Both the position numbers and the translations under genes were made by a program. A stretch of DNA of 64,000 nt from Prosopocoilus inquinatus (lineage: Eukaryota; Arthropoda; Insecta; Coleoptera; Lucanidae): contig CM069876.1 in NCBI GenBank assembly GCA_036172665.1, forward strand, positions 51,367,001 to 51,431,000, read 5' to 3'. Below are positions 44,150-56,814 of this stretch, piece by piece (position 1 is the stretch's first letter; each line of letters starts with the position of its first letter). The notes below the pieces were generated by a model, which did not search any database, was not told where the DNA came from, and saw only the letters and a list, made by a program, of their open reading frames with translations.

Positions 44150-45730
44150 GATTTGAAAATGTTGCTTAAACAACGCAATTTAAAACTTCTAGGTGCTTTA
44201 ATTCGACTGCCTGTTAAGTTCATTTACAAACGCAACAGAGATTAGGGCCCCATTTGTCATAATACTTGACCTAAACTCGCACTTCAGATTTACTAGAAAT
44301 TTCAAGAAGGCTGGAGATAAAAGAAATTTCTTTTAACTTGTCTTTAGTTGCGTTAAGTAACGTCACATTCACCGGGGACACTTCCACAGTAAAATAAAGT
44401 AACAATTAAAAGGTGTTCGGCCAGTTTAGAATCTTAGGTTAGGTTTGAAAATGTTGATTAAACAACGCAATTTAAAACTTCTAGGCGCTTTAATACGGCT
44501 GTCTGTTAAGTTTATACCAAACGCAACAGAGATTGTAGCCCCATTTGTCATAATACATGACCTAAACTCGCACTTCAGATTTACTAGAAATTTCAAGAAG
44601 GCTAGAGATAAGAGAAATTTCTTTTAACTTGTCTTTAGTTGCGTTAAGTAACGCGGCATTCATTGGGGACACTTCCACAGTAAAATAAAGTAACAATTTA
44701 AAAGGTGTTCGCCTAGTTTAGAATTTTTGGTTAGATTTGAAAAAGTTGATTAAACAACGCAATTTAAAACTTCTAGGCGCTTTAATACGGCTGTCTGTTA
44801 AGTTTATACTAAACGCAACAGAGATTGTAGCCCCATTTGTCATAATACATGACCTAAACTCGCACTTCAGATTTACTAGAAATTTCAAGAAGGCTAGAGA
44901 TAAGCGAAATTTCTTTTAACTTGTCTTTAGTTGCATTAAGTAACGCGGCATTCACTGGGGACACTTCCACAGTAAAATAAAGTAACAATTTAAAGGTGTT
45001 CGCCTAGTTTAGAATTTTTGGTTAGATTTGAAAATGTCGATTAAACAACGCAATTTAAAACTTCTAGGTGCTTTAATTCGACTGCCTCTTAAGTTCATTT
45101 ACAAACGCAACAGAGATTGGGGCCCCATTTGTCATAATACTTGACCTAAACTCGCACTTCAGATTTACTAGAAATTTCAAGAAGGCTAGAGATAAGAGAA
45201 ATTTCTTTTAACTTCTCTTTAGTTGCGTTAAGTAACGCGGCATTCACTGGGGACACTTCCACAGTAAAATAAAGTAACAATTAAAAGGTGTTCGCCTAGT
45301 TTAGAATTTTTTGTTAGATTTGAAAATGTTGATTAAACAACGCAATTTAAAACATCTAGGTGCTTTAATTCGACTGCCTGTTAAGTTCATTTACAAACGC
45401 AACAGAGATTGGGGCCCCATTTGTCATAATACATGACCTAAACTCGCACTTCAGATTGACTAGAAATTTCAAGAAAGCTAGAGATAAAAGAAATTTCTTT
45501 TAACTTCTCTTTAGTTGCGTTAAGTAACGCGGCATTCACTGGGGACACTTCCACAGTAAAATAAAGTAACAATTAAAAGGTGTTCGCCAAATTTAGAATC
45601 TTAGGTTAGGTTTGAAAATGTTGATTGAACAATGGAATTTAGAACTTCTAGGTGCTTTAATTCGACTGCCTGTTAAGTTCATTTACAAACGCAACAGAGA
45701 TTGAGGTCCCATTTGTCATAATATATAAAG
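44150..45730. repeat. 292-bp satellite-like tandem array, six units
   Basis: The motif TTGAAAATGTTGATTAAACA (or a close variant) recurs at 44153, 44445, 44737, 45028, 45320 and 45612, so the period is 292, 292, 291, 292 and 292 bp. Two sequence variants exist: units 2 and 3 share GTTTATA.. with TTGTAGCCCC, while units 1, 4, 5 and 6 share TTCATTTACAAACG. The last unit decays after about 45725, and weaker traces of the same sequence continue to about 46320. Confidence 0.95.
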
Positions 45731-46320
45731 TATTTGGCATTGTCGAAACTGGCACTTCAGATTTTCTAAATATCTCAAATTTAATACTTCTGGGTGCTTT
45801 AATTCGATTCCCTGATAAGTTTACCTCAAATATTCTTCGGAATTCTTGCTTTATTAACAATAATAAATAAAATATTTAGCATTTTGGAAATTGGCACTTG
45901 ATACCTGTTCTCTAGGAATTTTTAGACAGACAGGGATAAAGCAGGAAGTAGTAATGAGTAACGGAACATTTTATCAAGGAAAAAACATCTACAGTAATAT
46001 ATTGAGTGGATATTCGCCACATGTAAATTTCTATGTTCAAGAAAATATTGATCATTCGGCCAAATTTGTCAGATTCGCAATTTTTGTTCCTGTAATTTGG
46101 TCACCCGTAAATGTTTAATGCGAACGTAATAGTCCTTGCTCCTGTATTTATTACAGTAATGAAGTATTTAGCATTTTTCGGATTGGCACTAGACTATCTA
46201 AAGATTTCAATCAGGCCAAAGATAAAAGACATTCTTATGCTTGTATTTGGTTGCAATAAGTAAAACAACTTTCTATGGAGACAGTAAAATAACGAGATAA
46301 TTTAAGAATATTCCCACAGT
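45731..46320. repeat. Decayed copies of the 292-bp repeat
   Basis: Recognisable fragments such as TTCTGGGTGCTTTAATTCGA (about 45788), ATTGGCACTAGACT followed by a diverged unit body, and GGAGACAGTAAAATAAC (about 46277). Too diverged to give unit borders. Confidence 0.6.
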
Positions 46321-48020
46321 AATGAAGTTGATGTTAAATATAAAAAAAAACACAAGGTTCTTGGAATATCGTGGTGTTTGTTGTCGCAGGACAATTTGAT
46401 TTAATTGAAATGCCTTTCAAAACTAATGCACCTAAATATGCTTGCTGCCGGTTTTCTGTATTGATTTTAAAGATTTTGAAATTGGGAAATACAGATTTCT
46501 CGTTTTTCAATATATTCTAATTTAGAGACAGTACATCATTTGTATATTTTTAAAAAACTTAAAACCAGTACAACATTCTGGTTAAGTGTACTTTGTAGTC
46601 AAATAATCGAGAAAATTACAACGCAAAAAATTTTAGGTTATGTCTCCAGTACACTTTCTTATTGCAATCCTATCCATAGACGGGCCTTAATGGCAATGCA
46701 AATGTTAAATACGGTGAAAAAAATCCTACATGACCTTTATTTATAAGCTTATTTTATGAGAAAACAAAGAAATAGCATGTTGTCTTGAATATTGACCAGG
46801 TTGTGCACAAATAGATGGAATTGGGGCAAAATATGGGGGGTTTTATCTTTCGGCATGATTAATGAAACATAATATGCCACCGCTATTGTTTTGTAATAAC
46901 AAGCAACATTGATTTGGACTGGTTGCCCAATGGCACGCTTAGCAAATGCATTTCTGCAATTCAAAAGCCTTTTTCAACGTTTTAAACGCAATGCTGTCTC
47001 AAACCAGGTTCTTTCATAACAAATACTAAAATCTAGGCACATTTTTCAGTCGCTAATTAGCCAAATAACATAATTTTTAGTTTCTTTTATTGAAAATGAT
47101 TTCGGAGTCATGGAGAAACGACAACTTATAGTAAAATTACTGTCCTCTCTGTTACAATCAATTGCTCGCTCTTAGTTTCCCTTTTCATTGAATTGTATTC
47201 AATTGAAATTTCAATACTTTAATTTTATACAGAAATGGTTAAATCATTTGGGGTCAAATAAAGGTCAAAGACATCAAATATGTTTCATTGTCAGTGCTGC
47301 CAACACATTAGACTTCGAATTATCTCTTAGGAACTTAGAAAGTACCCTTCCTACCCGAAAATTTCATGTCTTTGAATTTGTAATTAATAAATTATTGTAC
47401 AGAGTTATTGAAAAAAGCTTTTCCTTTGAAGAAACTACCGTCTTCACTTAAGAAATACATCAAAAATTGAGAAATATTGACAGTTGGCAGCATTTCTTTT
47501 GCTCCCACTACGAGACTTGCTTTGCACTAGAATACAGAAACGCACGCAACTTCGACCCTTTTCAACTGCGATTCTCGTCGAGATCGGACGTGCTGAACGA
47601 GTTATTAAATATTTAACAAAATTTGCTTTAATATTGCAATAAATACATTTTTGATTGTATTGTAAAAATATTTAACATCGGTTCGGTAAATGAAAGTGCT
47701 TGAAAGTGATTTTGGCCAGGTAAAATTAATTTTTTTGTTGCCTGATCGTCTCGTTACATAATAGACTGTCCTATAGGTCTCCAATTCGTACTGAGTGGTA
47801 CCTTTGCGAGCTTATTCGCCGCCTGAATATCTTGTATATTGAAGAATCCCGTCGAATTTCCATTTGATGAAAATTCTGCGCTTTGATCTGCATTTAACGC
47901 AATTTTAAGGTAAAGAAAATTATTTCAACCATTTTTGTGCTTAAAGGACATACAAATTTATATGTAGGAAACGTTTTTTTTTTTTTTTTTTTAATGGTAA
48001 TAAAACCTTTTTTCTTTCAG

Positions 48021-48153
48021 GCCTTGCTCGTTGCTGCTGGTATGACGAGGGAAGTTCTGATGCTGTGACTTCCGACACCTGATCTTCTAGTCTACTTACA
48101 CGACAAAGGCAATCGGCTGGAGACGGGCCAATCCTGCCTATAGTGTCGACATG
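48021..48153 (+). ncRNA. Orphan exon-like island
   Basis: 133 bp, clearly richer in GC than its surroundings, preceded by an excellent acceptor (poly-pyrimidine then TTTCTTTCAG) and followed by a good donor (ATG|GTGAGT). All three plus-strand frames are interrupted or short, so if it is an exon it is probably non-coding or UTR. I saw no partner exon with certainty. Confidence 0.3.
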
Positions 48154-49775
48154 GTGAGTCATTTCATTTACTTAGCATTACGAGTTGGATGTAGTGAGGG
48201 GCATAATCGAATTATTTCAATAATCAAATTCTACCAATACGTGTATTCAAATACAGTAGATAACCGGTTATCCGGAATCGGATTATCTGTACGCCAGATT
48301 CTTGAACGTTGAAAATAATTTTCGACGTATTATACGAAACAATTCAACTGGCTGCCCTATTATCTGAAATTGCACTTTTGTGCAACATATTTCTTTCCTA
48401 AAAGTATAAATAAAATTTGTTTTTCTTTCAATCGTAGAGATGCACGTTCAGTAGTTTGCAAGTGTATACTTGATTGAGAGATATTGCAAAAAGGGCTGTT
48501 TCTTACAATAAACCCAGTTAATTTGTTTATGAATAAAAAGTGTACTAAAACTTGTGTTGCCTGTTTAGTTCAATGGATTACATGCGTGTTTAGAGTTGGG
48601 AAGTTCGATTCTTTTCGTCGAATCAATTACTTTGATTCGATTCCTAATGGTGATTTGTTCAGTAACGATTCATTCACTTGATTGTGATCCGAAAGTGTTC
48701 CGAGTGTTCGAACCGCATCGAGCGCACCGACCAAATCAAATTGTATTTAAATCTTCAAGACAAAGGAACGTGTCCCGATCATATGGAGACATTGAGTTGG
48801 GCAATTCAGACTAACTATCATTATCGGACGTTGCCGGTGCAAATATCCACATTATTTATCCAAATTTTTTAGACTCTTATTTCATTTATTTTTAACGTGA
48901 AAAAGATTCTCTAATATACGTATTTAAATATCACATAACTGTGCAGATAGATACTTTCCTTACATGAAAGGCCATAAATATTTCACCTCAAAAATTACGA
49001 TTTTGTGTTATGCACTCGATGCAAGCAGAGTTGAAGCCGAACAGCTTTACAAATTGAATCAGTTGTATGCATATCGAATCCAGTACGATCGGGTCGGAGG
49101 CAGTAACCGATTCACGCAATGATACTCGATGCGGTTCGGGTGAGACACGACTCAAATAAAATTCGGAATCTTTTCGGAATCGGGAACCAATTCACTTGAT
49201 TCAGTATAAAGATTCATTCTAAATGAATGAATCTTTATACTTAATTTCAGTAATAGCAAAAATTTACTGCTTGTGACTACAGTTTTTTGCTGGATCTTTT
49301 GACTTACGTTATAGTGTCCTGATACAAGTAAAGTATCAACATCTTCCTTTATCATTATCTGACACATATGATAAAACAATAACAGAATTTATAAGTTTGT
49401 CATTTTGAGTTACTACATACATTTACCTTCCTGCACATAAAATGAAAAGATATAAAACATAATTTATATGTTGCATATGAATATTCAAATTCTGCCGGGC
49501 ACAAAATATCTGATTAGGTTGCAATTTCTTCTCACAACCAAGCTCAAATTGATGTCTAAAAATGATGAATACATGAATATTGTCGCTAAGTTGACTATGA
49601 AGTATCGATTTGATTAATTTATGAAAATTTTATGATGTAACTGAAAAGATTCAGCGAAGAAGACTGTACATATTAAACATTCACTCTTTTTTCTCGTTGG
49701 AGTAGTCCGGTTCTAGTCACAGGTTCTAGTTTGCTTAGGTTGTTGTTTACATGAATTTTGATAGATGCCAAAACA

Positions 49776-49917
49776 AAAGCTGTGTTTGGATATTCAGTTC
49801 TGTGCACTCTATTGATTCGTTTCCTATTTTTGTCTCACTTTCACTTAAAGGAAAAGAGAGACCAACTGTGCACAAGGAGTGAAGAGAGTGCACGGAACTG
49901 AACATCCCAACACAGCT
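49776..49917. mobile_element. Small foldback element
   Basis: Arms about 49776-49814 and 49878-49917, both beginning AGCTGTGTT.GGAT.TTCAG and continuing GTGCACTCT. Typical MITE size. Confidence 0.65.
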
Positions 49918-50778
49918 GAATCTGATATGAACTAGTTATTTATGAACCGACTGAGGGAACACATTTTTCTCACATGAACACAGTTCAGAAGGGTGACTGT
50001 GAGATAATGATTCCCGCAAGAGTTAAATTTTTTGAAACGAATATAAAAATTTAATTGCAAATACTTTCATATAATTTCATGTCGTGTCAAACCAAAAATT
50101 AAGCAAGCCGTGCTTGAGTGTAGACGTTGCGTGAAATGACAACATTTTTTGATGATACCTCCTTTTTCTGGGCCTGTCAGTGAATGAAAGATTTGATTAT
50201 TATCAACACACCTACTACGAAGTCGAAATCAATGTACTAAAATCATAAAACTTGAAATTGAAAATAAACATAACCGTTTCATCTGATGTCCGTATCTCAT
50301 CGTGACACCAACAAAATTGTCACCCAAACTCACCTACTGTGATGAAAAAACTGGGTGATTGGCTAATACAGTTAACTTAAAATAAATCAACAACAGCTAA
50401 TTTTCTCTAGATTAATTTGTTGCTTCAAAAGGTGTATCACATACAGGTGTTACATTTAAAACAAATTAACTTTGGTCCACAGTAATACCTCTGCATTATT
50501 AAAAAGAATTTTCAAATGTGAACATTCATTCTGGTAATCATTTGCCCACAGGTTAATTTTTTTGTATCTCCTTAAATAATTCCATAAATGACCAAATTCA
50601 GAACTTTACCAAACCCTGTAAGCTTTTTTTTTTTCGAATCAGTTCATTTACTTGACTTCGGATCAGTGCACATTAGTGAGATCAATGTGATTCTTGATAG
50701 CGAAACGAACAAGTTTACACACATCTAACCTCAAAACAATTACACGATCCTAAGTGATCTAACTGATCTTTTAAATAA

Positions 50779-52418
50779 GCAGTTTTAAAAGTTTTCAGGA
50801 AACGGAACATACAAACCTTATGAAAATTAACACACTGCGTAGGAGGAAGCGATCTTTCAGAGTAAAATATTTTCACTTCTATATCACTTCCAGTTATACT
50901 GGAAGCCACCATTAACTTTCTTATTTTAATTGGAATACCATATTTTTTTATTGCAAATTCCGATTCTACATATTATTCTAAGTAAAAATTGTTGAGGCTT
51001 CCATATACTTAAACGTAACGGTTTTTGAGATATCTTCAAATTTCTGAAAAAAAATATTTCAGTGGCCTTTCATTTAAGAAAATGTACCTACGACACTTTC
51101 AAACTTCAAGATTGAAATTGTCTGTCGTTTGAAAGAATAATGTTCAGCCTTTCAAATCGTATCCTAGTTATCATTGAAAAATTCACATGGTGGTCAAAAT
51201 ATGGTGTCGAACCTTGTTATGTTCAACTGTCCAAAACTCAGTTTTCGTAAATTAGTACAGCTAGTATATTTTTGCATCATGAGATGCAGAATCAAATCCT
51301 ACATCGATTAGCAGTAGCATTCCCTATACCTATTTCCATTACTTTTCTTGTTATCAATTATTGTTTATTGTGTTAATTAATGGCATTAATACAGTTATTC
51401 ATAACTAATTTTGAAGAGAAAGTCGATATTGAATTCCTATTTTTTAAGAAATAAATAATTGCTAATCATAACAATATTTTGCCATACATCTTGGAATAAA
51501 GCTATAAGTAAATACCTACCGTAATACTTACTATTTTCATCAAGGGTCTTAAAAAAATAGGTATACCTATTTTCAAAAACAATTCTCTTTGTCTGGCTAA
51601 CATTTTTGTGAAAAAAAGCAAAAGCAAAAGTTACAATTGGTACAGTGGTAAAAATAATTAAACTGTTTTATTTATTATTTTAGAGTTCGTATGACATGGT
51701 CGTAAAAACTGGATAAAATTTGCAAATAACGGAGACCAACTGATAAATATTTACAATGGTAACCTATCTCTCTCACTTTGTTGAAATTTTGCACAAAAAA
51801 TGCCATCGTGTCGTAGACCTTAAGAATTAAACATTAAGGTTCCTTTTTATTTGTTTCCTTAATTTTGTAATTTCTTTGTTTCTTTTATTTATGCTTGTCT
51901 GTTAATACAGCTTATAACTCTATAAATATTTTTGTTTTGTCGTAACTTATTATGAAAAATTACCATAATTTTACCAAAATATGCCATGATAAGAAACAAT
52001 ATTAAAATAAACATATTTTGACCACCGTGTGAATTTTTCAATGATAATTAGGATACGATTTGAAAGGCTGAACATCATTATTCTTTCAAACGACAGACAA
52101 TTTGAATCTTGAAGTTTGAAAGTATCGTACGTACATTTTCTTAAATGAGAGGCCACTGAAATAATTTTTTTTCAGAAATTTAATTATAGCGATTAACGAT
52201 TTTTACCTAGAATGATGTGTAGAATCAGAATTTGTAATAGAAAGTGTAGCATACCATTTAAAATAAGAAAGAAAGTTAACGGCGACTACCGGTATAACCG
52301 CAAATTAAATAAAAGGGAAAATGTTTTAGTCAGAAAGATCGCTTCGTCCTAGAGCAGTGTGTATATTTTCTGAACGTTTTCGTACGTGCCTTTCCCTGAA
52401 AACTTTTAACGAATAGGT
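50779..52418. mobile_element. Large foldback element, ~1.6 kb
   Basis: Left arm about 50779-51215 and right arm about 51990-52418 are inverted, diverged copies. Shared blocks include AAAGTTTTCAGG, GAAGCGATCTTTC, TTAACTTTCTTATTTTAA, TTTCTGAAAAAAA, TTTCAGTGGCC, TTTAAGAAAATGTAC and TGAAAGGCTGAACAT with their reverse complements. The 0.8-kb spacer has no usable frame. The TTTAAAATAAGAAAGTT motif is shared with the hairpins at 56815 and 63055, so all belong to one broad family. Confidence 0.8.
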
Positions 52419-53003
52419 CACACAACTTGGGACACTCTGTATAAATAAATGTGTTGGACCATTTTGGACCCAAAAAATAAATATCCAATGACGTAAAAAG
52501 TCTCTAATCAATTTTAGCCATTTTTAGAAAGAAAAATGAATCATGGCGACCCTTAAAAATTGCAAATTGCTTCTCCGAAATTTCACAATCGGAGTAAAAA
52601 TACTGAAGCTTGAGTTTCTTCAAAAGTTTAAATCGAATTCGATAATAAATACATTTCTTAACAATCATCAGTAGTTTAAACAATTATTGTTCGTTGGTTT
52701 TTAACTTTTAGTTTTACGTAATGTAGGGAGTATATTTTTAAATTTTAATAATTTCCAATTTTTAATACAAAAATGTTGACGCCTGATGGTCTGCCATTGC
52801 TTCAAACGCTCCCTGTTTCAATTTAAATTTGCCGCGCTCATAAACTTCCGTTAGTCTTTGCTTTTGACCAATTACAGCACGGAAAGTTTCACTCAAGTAT
52901 GCGCGTACGGGGGGGTCGAGGCTTCCACGCAGGACCGACGACTTCCGCCTTCTCTTTGCTCCTCCATTTTGGCCCGAAACTTCGACCTATTCGCGACGCG
53001 TGC

Positions 53004-53900
53004 TATAAATTCTAAATTATTTGCAGAGTTTAGTTTGTTATTGCAAGAAATACAGGTTCGTTGATAATATAAAAGTGTTCAGCATCTATTGTCTATAATC
53101 TGAAACGGTTAAACATGGTTTTTACCAATTTAAAATGAAATCTTGTGATGCCGTATTAGCTAGCCAACTAAAAGTGAACTCTTCCTTGCAGACATCTTTG
53201 CATTTGATCGCCCGTTCACCAACGCCGACCAAGGTATATCGAACGAGGGCTACTAGGGTCAGTGAACTTCCACAAAAAGCAGTACTCTTGATTCTGAAAT
53301 ATCCCAGGTAATTACTAATTATGAAAAAAATCTTTTTTTTTCTAAGTAATTATTTTTTTTTTTTAGGCTTTGGAGATGTCTTGTTCGTTTTACTATCTGC
53401 TACTACAACGAGATTAGGCTGAACTGCTTCCATTTGGTGTTCGTCTCACATTTACATCGAAGAATTTAAGCTCTTAGTCAATCTCCAGAGACTGCTTAAT
53501 ACAAGCCTTCACCTTCTAAGGTGAGAAATATTTTGTGTTGTCTGTCTCTAGACTAATATCTTTCTCATTCTCAGGCTTGTACAGTGAGACAACATGTGAC
53601 TCTGAACTCGAGAATTTGTTCGTTCCGGACCCGAGACACATCGGAGCATCACTTGGTTCAACGGCTGCCGATGAAACGAAACATCGGCATCACTTGGTTC
53701 CATGGTTGCCGATGGAGCCGCCAAACATCGACAAGTAGTAAGTCGTGATTGCTATTCAATTATGTGTAGTTACGGACGAGTTGGATATATCAAACAAGCT
53801 ATAGATTTCCAGGGTTGGAAGAAAGTGGATATCTATTACAGCTTTTCTTTAACTGCAATTATTTTTTTAAAGTTAGGTTTGTTTAAATTTGCCGAAAGAA
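53004..53900 (+). ncRNA. Spliced-RNA-like locus, copy 1
   Basis: A TATAAA at 53004 and a chain of consensus splice sites suggest a transcribed unit: exon end at 53055 (TACAG|GTTCG), exon 53192-53307 (TTGCAG acceptor, CCCAG|GTAATT donor), exon 53367-53520 (poly-T/TTTTAG acceptor, CTAAG|GTGAG donor), and an exon from 53575 (CTCATTCTCAG acceptor). These segments are more GC-rich than the gaps. The frame upstream stays open across the first two junctions from 52855 to a TAA at 53464, but it has no ATG, so I call it non-coding. The last exon contains a 40-bp doublet (53638-53732). No homology recognised. Confidence 0.4.
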
Positions 53901-54769
53901 TTATTACATAAAATGTTTTCATTGCAAGTTACATCTGTCGGGGATAATATAACTTGCAAAGAGGGGGTTCTCAATATGTGACGAAATATTTTGACTTTAT
54001 AATTTTATTAACTTCGTTTACAGGTTTTCTTGATTATTTGCCTTTTTAAAATAGATTGTATTAAAATGTGTTACTGATTTATCAAAGACAAGTTAATTTT
54101 ACGAGGGGATCACTTTCAGGGAAATATTTTCTGTCTTCTAAATAACGGGCCTTTGGTGATGAGCAAAGGGAAAATGTTTTTTTAGTTCAGTTTTAACTTT
54201 CACCAATCACAAATTTAACTTGGCGAGAGTAATTTAATCAATATACCAAAATTAACGATTAACAATTGAATTTAGTAGAAATCCAGTGTCAGTTCTTAAT
54301 TTTTCCCAACTTTTCAAGATCTCTTTTTAGGAGTTCTTATCTGGAGAATTTACTCTCACGCATGCTTTGAAAAAGTGTTTCTGCTTTTGAAAATCTTCCA
54401 ACTCTGGCATCATAGGAAAAGTCGATTTCTATGCTTTTGTGATAAATACAGGCTGGCCTGACCCGACAGTACGTGCTCTGGTTATATGAATTATTATTAT
54501 TATTAATTATGTAAATATCTGAAGGAATTTTAAAAAGTTTTACCTGTCATTTTGTGACAGATGTTCCAAAATAAAATTGACAAATTTGACTATGATCATG
54601 CAACAATATTTTTAGAAATTGGAATTTGTTTCTGTAGTAACATGAACAGAAATGTTTCATGTTAAAATCACGGTATTCATTTTTGACTTTCAACTTTTGA
54701 CAGGTACAGATAGAGATTTTTGTTGTAGATATTGAGACGTAGCCCGAGAACTCACTGTAGGGGACACCA

Positions 54770-55441
54770 TGTACTGTCTTTCAAAAAGTGTGCTACATGT
54801 GGGATTTTTTTTTTAATCAATTTTTATAAAAATTTATTGATGCAGGAAGCTTCTGCATGTCTTAAAATCGAATTGGTAAATGTCAAAAGAAATTTTTCGT
54901 GAGCGATATACAGCATGGACACCGAGAAATGAAGACCACTTAAGAGTGAAGCACCCTTATTTTATATAAGATACAGGAAAATGTCATAAGAATAAGTTGT
55001 TCAGAATAAAAGGTTACGGCTAGATATGAAATAATTATAGCCTCCCATCTCAAAAATGAAAAAAAAAATCACACTTTATTGTGAATCACTGTTTATACAT
55101 ACTACATTAGGAAGTACAGGTGGGGTTAAAGTCTCCGCTAAAATAATATGAATAGGAAAACACGAAATTCGTTCTTATTTTTCAATTATTTCATTTTCTC
55201 CTCAGTGGTTATTTCAATGCATTCCAAAACTTTATACTTTTTCTGTAGCACGATGGAAATTCATTGTAATAATAACTCTGAACCAAATGAAGTAATTGAG
55301 AAATACAAACGAATTTCCTGTTTTCCTATTCATCTTATTTTGGCGGACACTTAAATCCCACCAATACTACTCAATGTAGTGTATGTAAAGAGTGGTTTAA
55401 ATTTCTATTTGTGTAGCACACTTTTTGAAAGACACTGTATA
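54770..55441. mobile_element. Terminal-inverted-repeat element in duplicated unit 1
   Basis: The left end reads TACTGTCTTTCAAAAAGTGT and the right end, reverse-complemented, TACAGTGTCTTTCAAAAAGT, both followed by GTGCTACA. About 670 bp. It contains an inner palindrome at 55129-55352 with 83-bp arms starting GTCTCCGCTAAAATAA and GTGTCCGCCAAAATAA. TA at the ends would fit a Tc1/mariner relative, but no transposase is readable. Confidence 0.7.
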
Positions 55442-56294
55442 TTCTCAGTCATATTCAAATTGAAATGGAAAATCAGATAGTGTAAAGCACAGCTATAAGA
55501 GTACTTAAAATAATTTGTAATAAATAAATGACTCATCTTTACCCTTTAGTATTTTGTTTTGCAATAATATTTTCACATCGTAACCGTTAACATATTATAA
55601 TGGATCTGTTTTTTTTTAAACAATTTTGAGCTTTGAGTTTTTAATTACTCAGTTAATTACTAGTTTTCAGTTTGCTTTGTTTTCTGATTTTATTTGTACA
55701 TTTAGGAATATAAATTGCGATGCCTTAAGTTCAGGTTTATACACACATGCAGCTAACAGGTTTTAAAAATGAAGTTTGTGTGTTCTTTTACATTTGATGT
55801 TCCAACTTGTACTGTTTATTTGCTTTCTTGCATGCCACAATATTCAATGTCACTGTTATTTAGATTTTGCCACTCGATAAAATTTGTCACTACTATTTAT
55901 TATTTTTGGACGATTTTTTGTCATTTTGTCAATTTTTTTTTTAAATAAAGCGGGGGATACTTATTAAAGATTTTGAGAAGTGTTTTTCGATGTGACATTA
56001 AAATTTCTGGATAATTGAGTATTCCTTTCTAAAATTGAAGATGTGCGAAAGATCTTTTGGGAAAACTTAAATTTAATGTTTGCTGCTGGTGCATCAGAAG
56101 GGATTACCATATACAGAGCGTCCTATTTAAAAAAGACGACCATCAACCTAAAACCGGATGACTTAATACTATTGGTACAGTGCGACACATTTAGAATGGA
56201 CACACTCCTGAAAAGAATATGTTTATCATCTGATTTGTAATATTTAATATTTGAGTAATTATCAGACATCTGTTATTTTCTTGAAAAATTAAAA

Positions 56295-56521
56295 GTCCTT
56301 GAAAAAAATAAATAAAAGACGGTTTAAATTAATCTAATTTATTATTTTTAGAAATTTTGTATGTATTTGATAGTAAGTAGTAAATTTCTTGGAGCTCTCT
56401 ACCTTGCAAGAAGAAAAAATAAATGAAAGACGTCTTAAATTAATCTAATTTATTATTTTTAGAAATTTTGTATGTATTTGATAGTAAGTAGTAAATTTCT
56501 GGGAGCTCTACCTTGCAAGAA
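56295..56521. repeat. Two-unit tandem repeat, ~115 bp
   Basis: Two adjacent copies share TTAATCTAATTTATTATTTT, AGAAATTTTGTATGTATTTG, GATAGTAAGTAGTAAATTTC and CTACCTTGCAAGAA. The same doublet is in unit 2 at about 62545-62764. Confidence 0.85.
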
Positions 56522-56814
56522 AATATAATCAGTTCAAATCAGCAAACCAATACATTTTACATTCCAAATTGGTCACATTGTACCAACTAAAATTTGAATT
56601 TGATTATTAGGATTATCCTCTGTCAAGTCTGATATTGAAAATGGTCAGGTATTTTAATTTGAAAGTCCATCTTAACTTTTTAAAATAATAGGAGTAAAAT
56701 TTATAATTAATCTGTCGAACAATGTTATAAATTTCTTTATCTCTTTAAAAAGTTAAGACACACTTTTAAATAAAAATACAGGGATATTCAGGCAACCCAC
56801 TCATTAAAAGAGTA

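Larger units (their letters stand above)
46321..50778. other. Gene-poor stretch
   Basis: No protein gene is supported. It includes a poly-T run at about 47976-47992, an exon-like GC-richer island at 48021-48153, a pogo-like terminus near 48252 (TACAGTAGATAACC) without a clear partner, a palindrome at 49204-49242 (arms AGTATAAAGATTCATTC) and a foldback at 49776-49917. Confidence 0.5.

Noticed and set aside
44445..44919. Two 60-codon frames in the tandem array as possible small genes
   Set aside because: They lie at the same place in satellite units, start with TTG, and the frame is broken in the other four units.
44150..45730. CRISPR-like array
   Set aside because: Units are 292 bp without spacers, in an animal genome; this is ordinary tandem satellite DNA.
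47941..48162. 73-codon minus-strand frame over the exon-like island
   Set aside because: It ends in a lysine run from the poly-T tract, has no supporting splice sites on that strand and no recognisable family.
48557..48615. tRNA- or SINE-like A box and B box (TTAGTTCAATGGATTA and AGTTCGATTCT)
   Set aside because: Spacing is plausible, but no acceptor or anticodon stem pairs and both boxes deviate from consensus, so it is probably chance.
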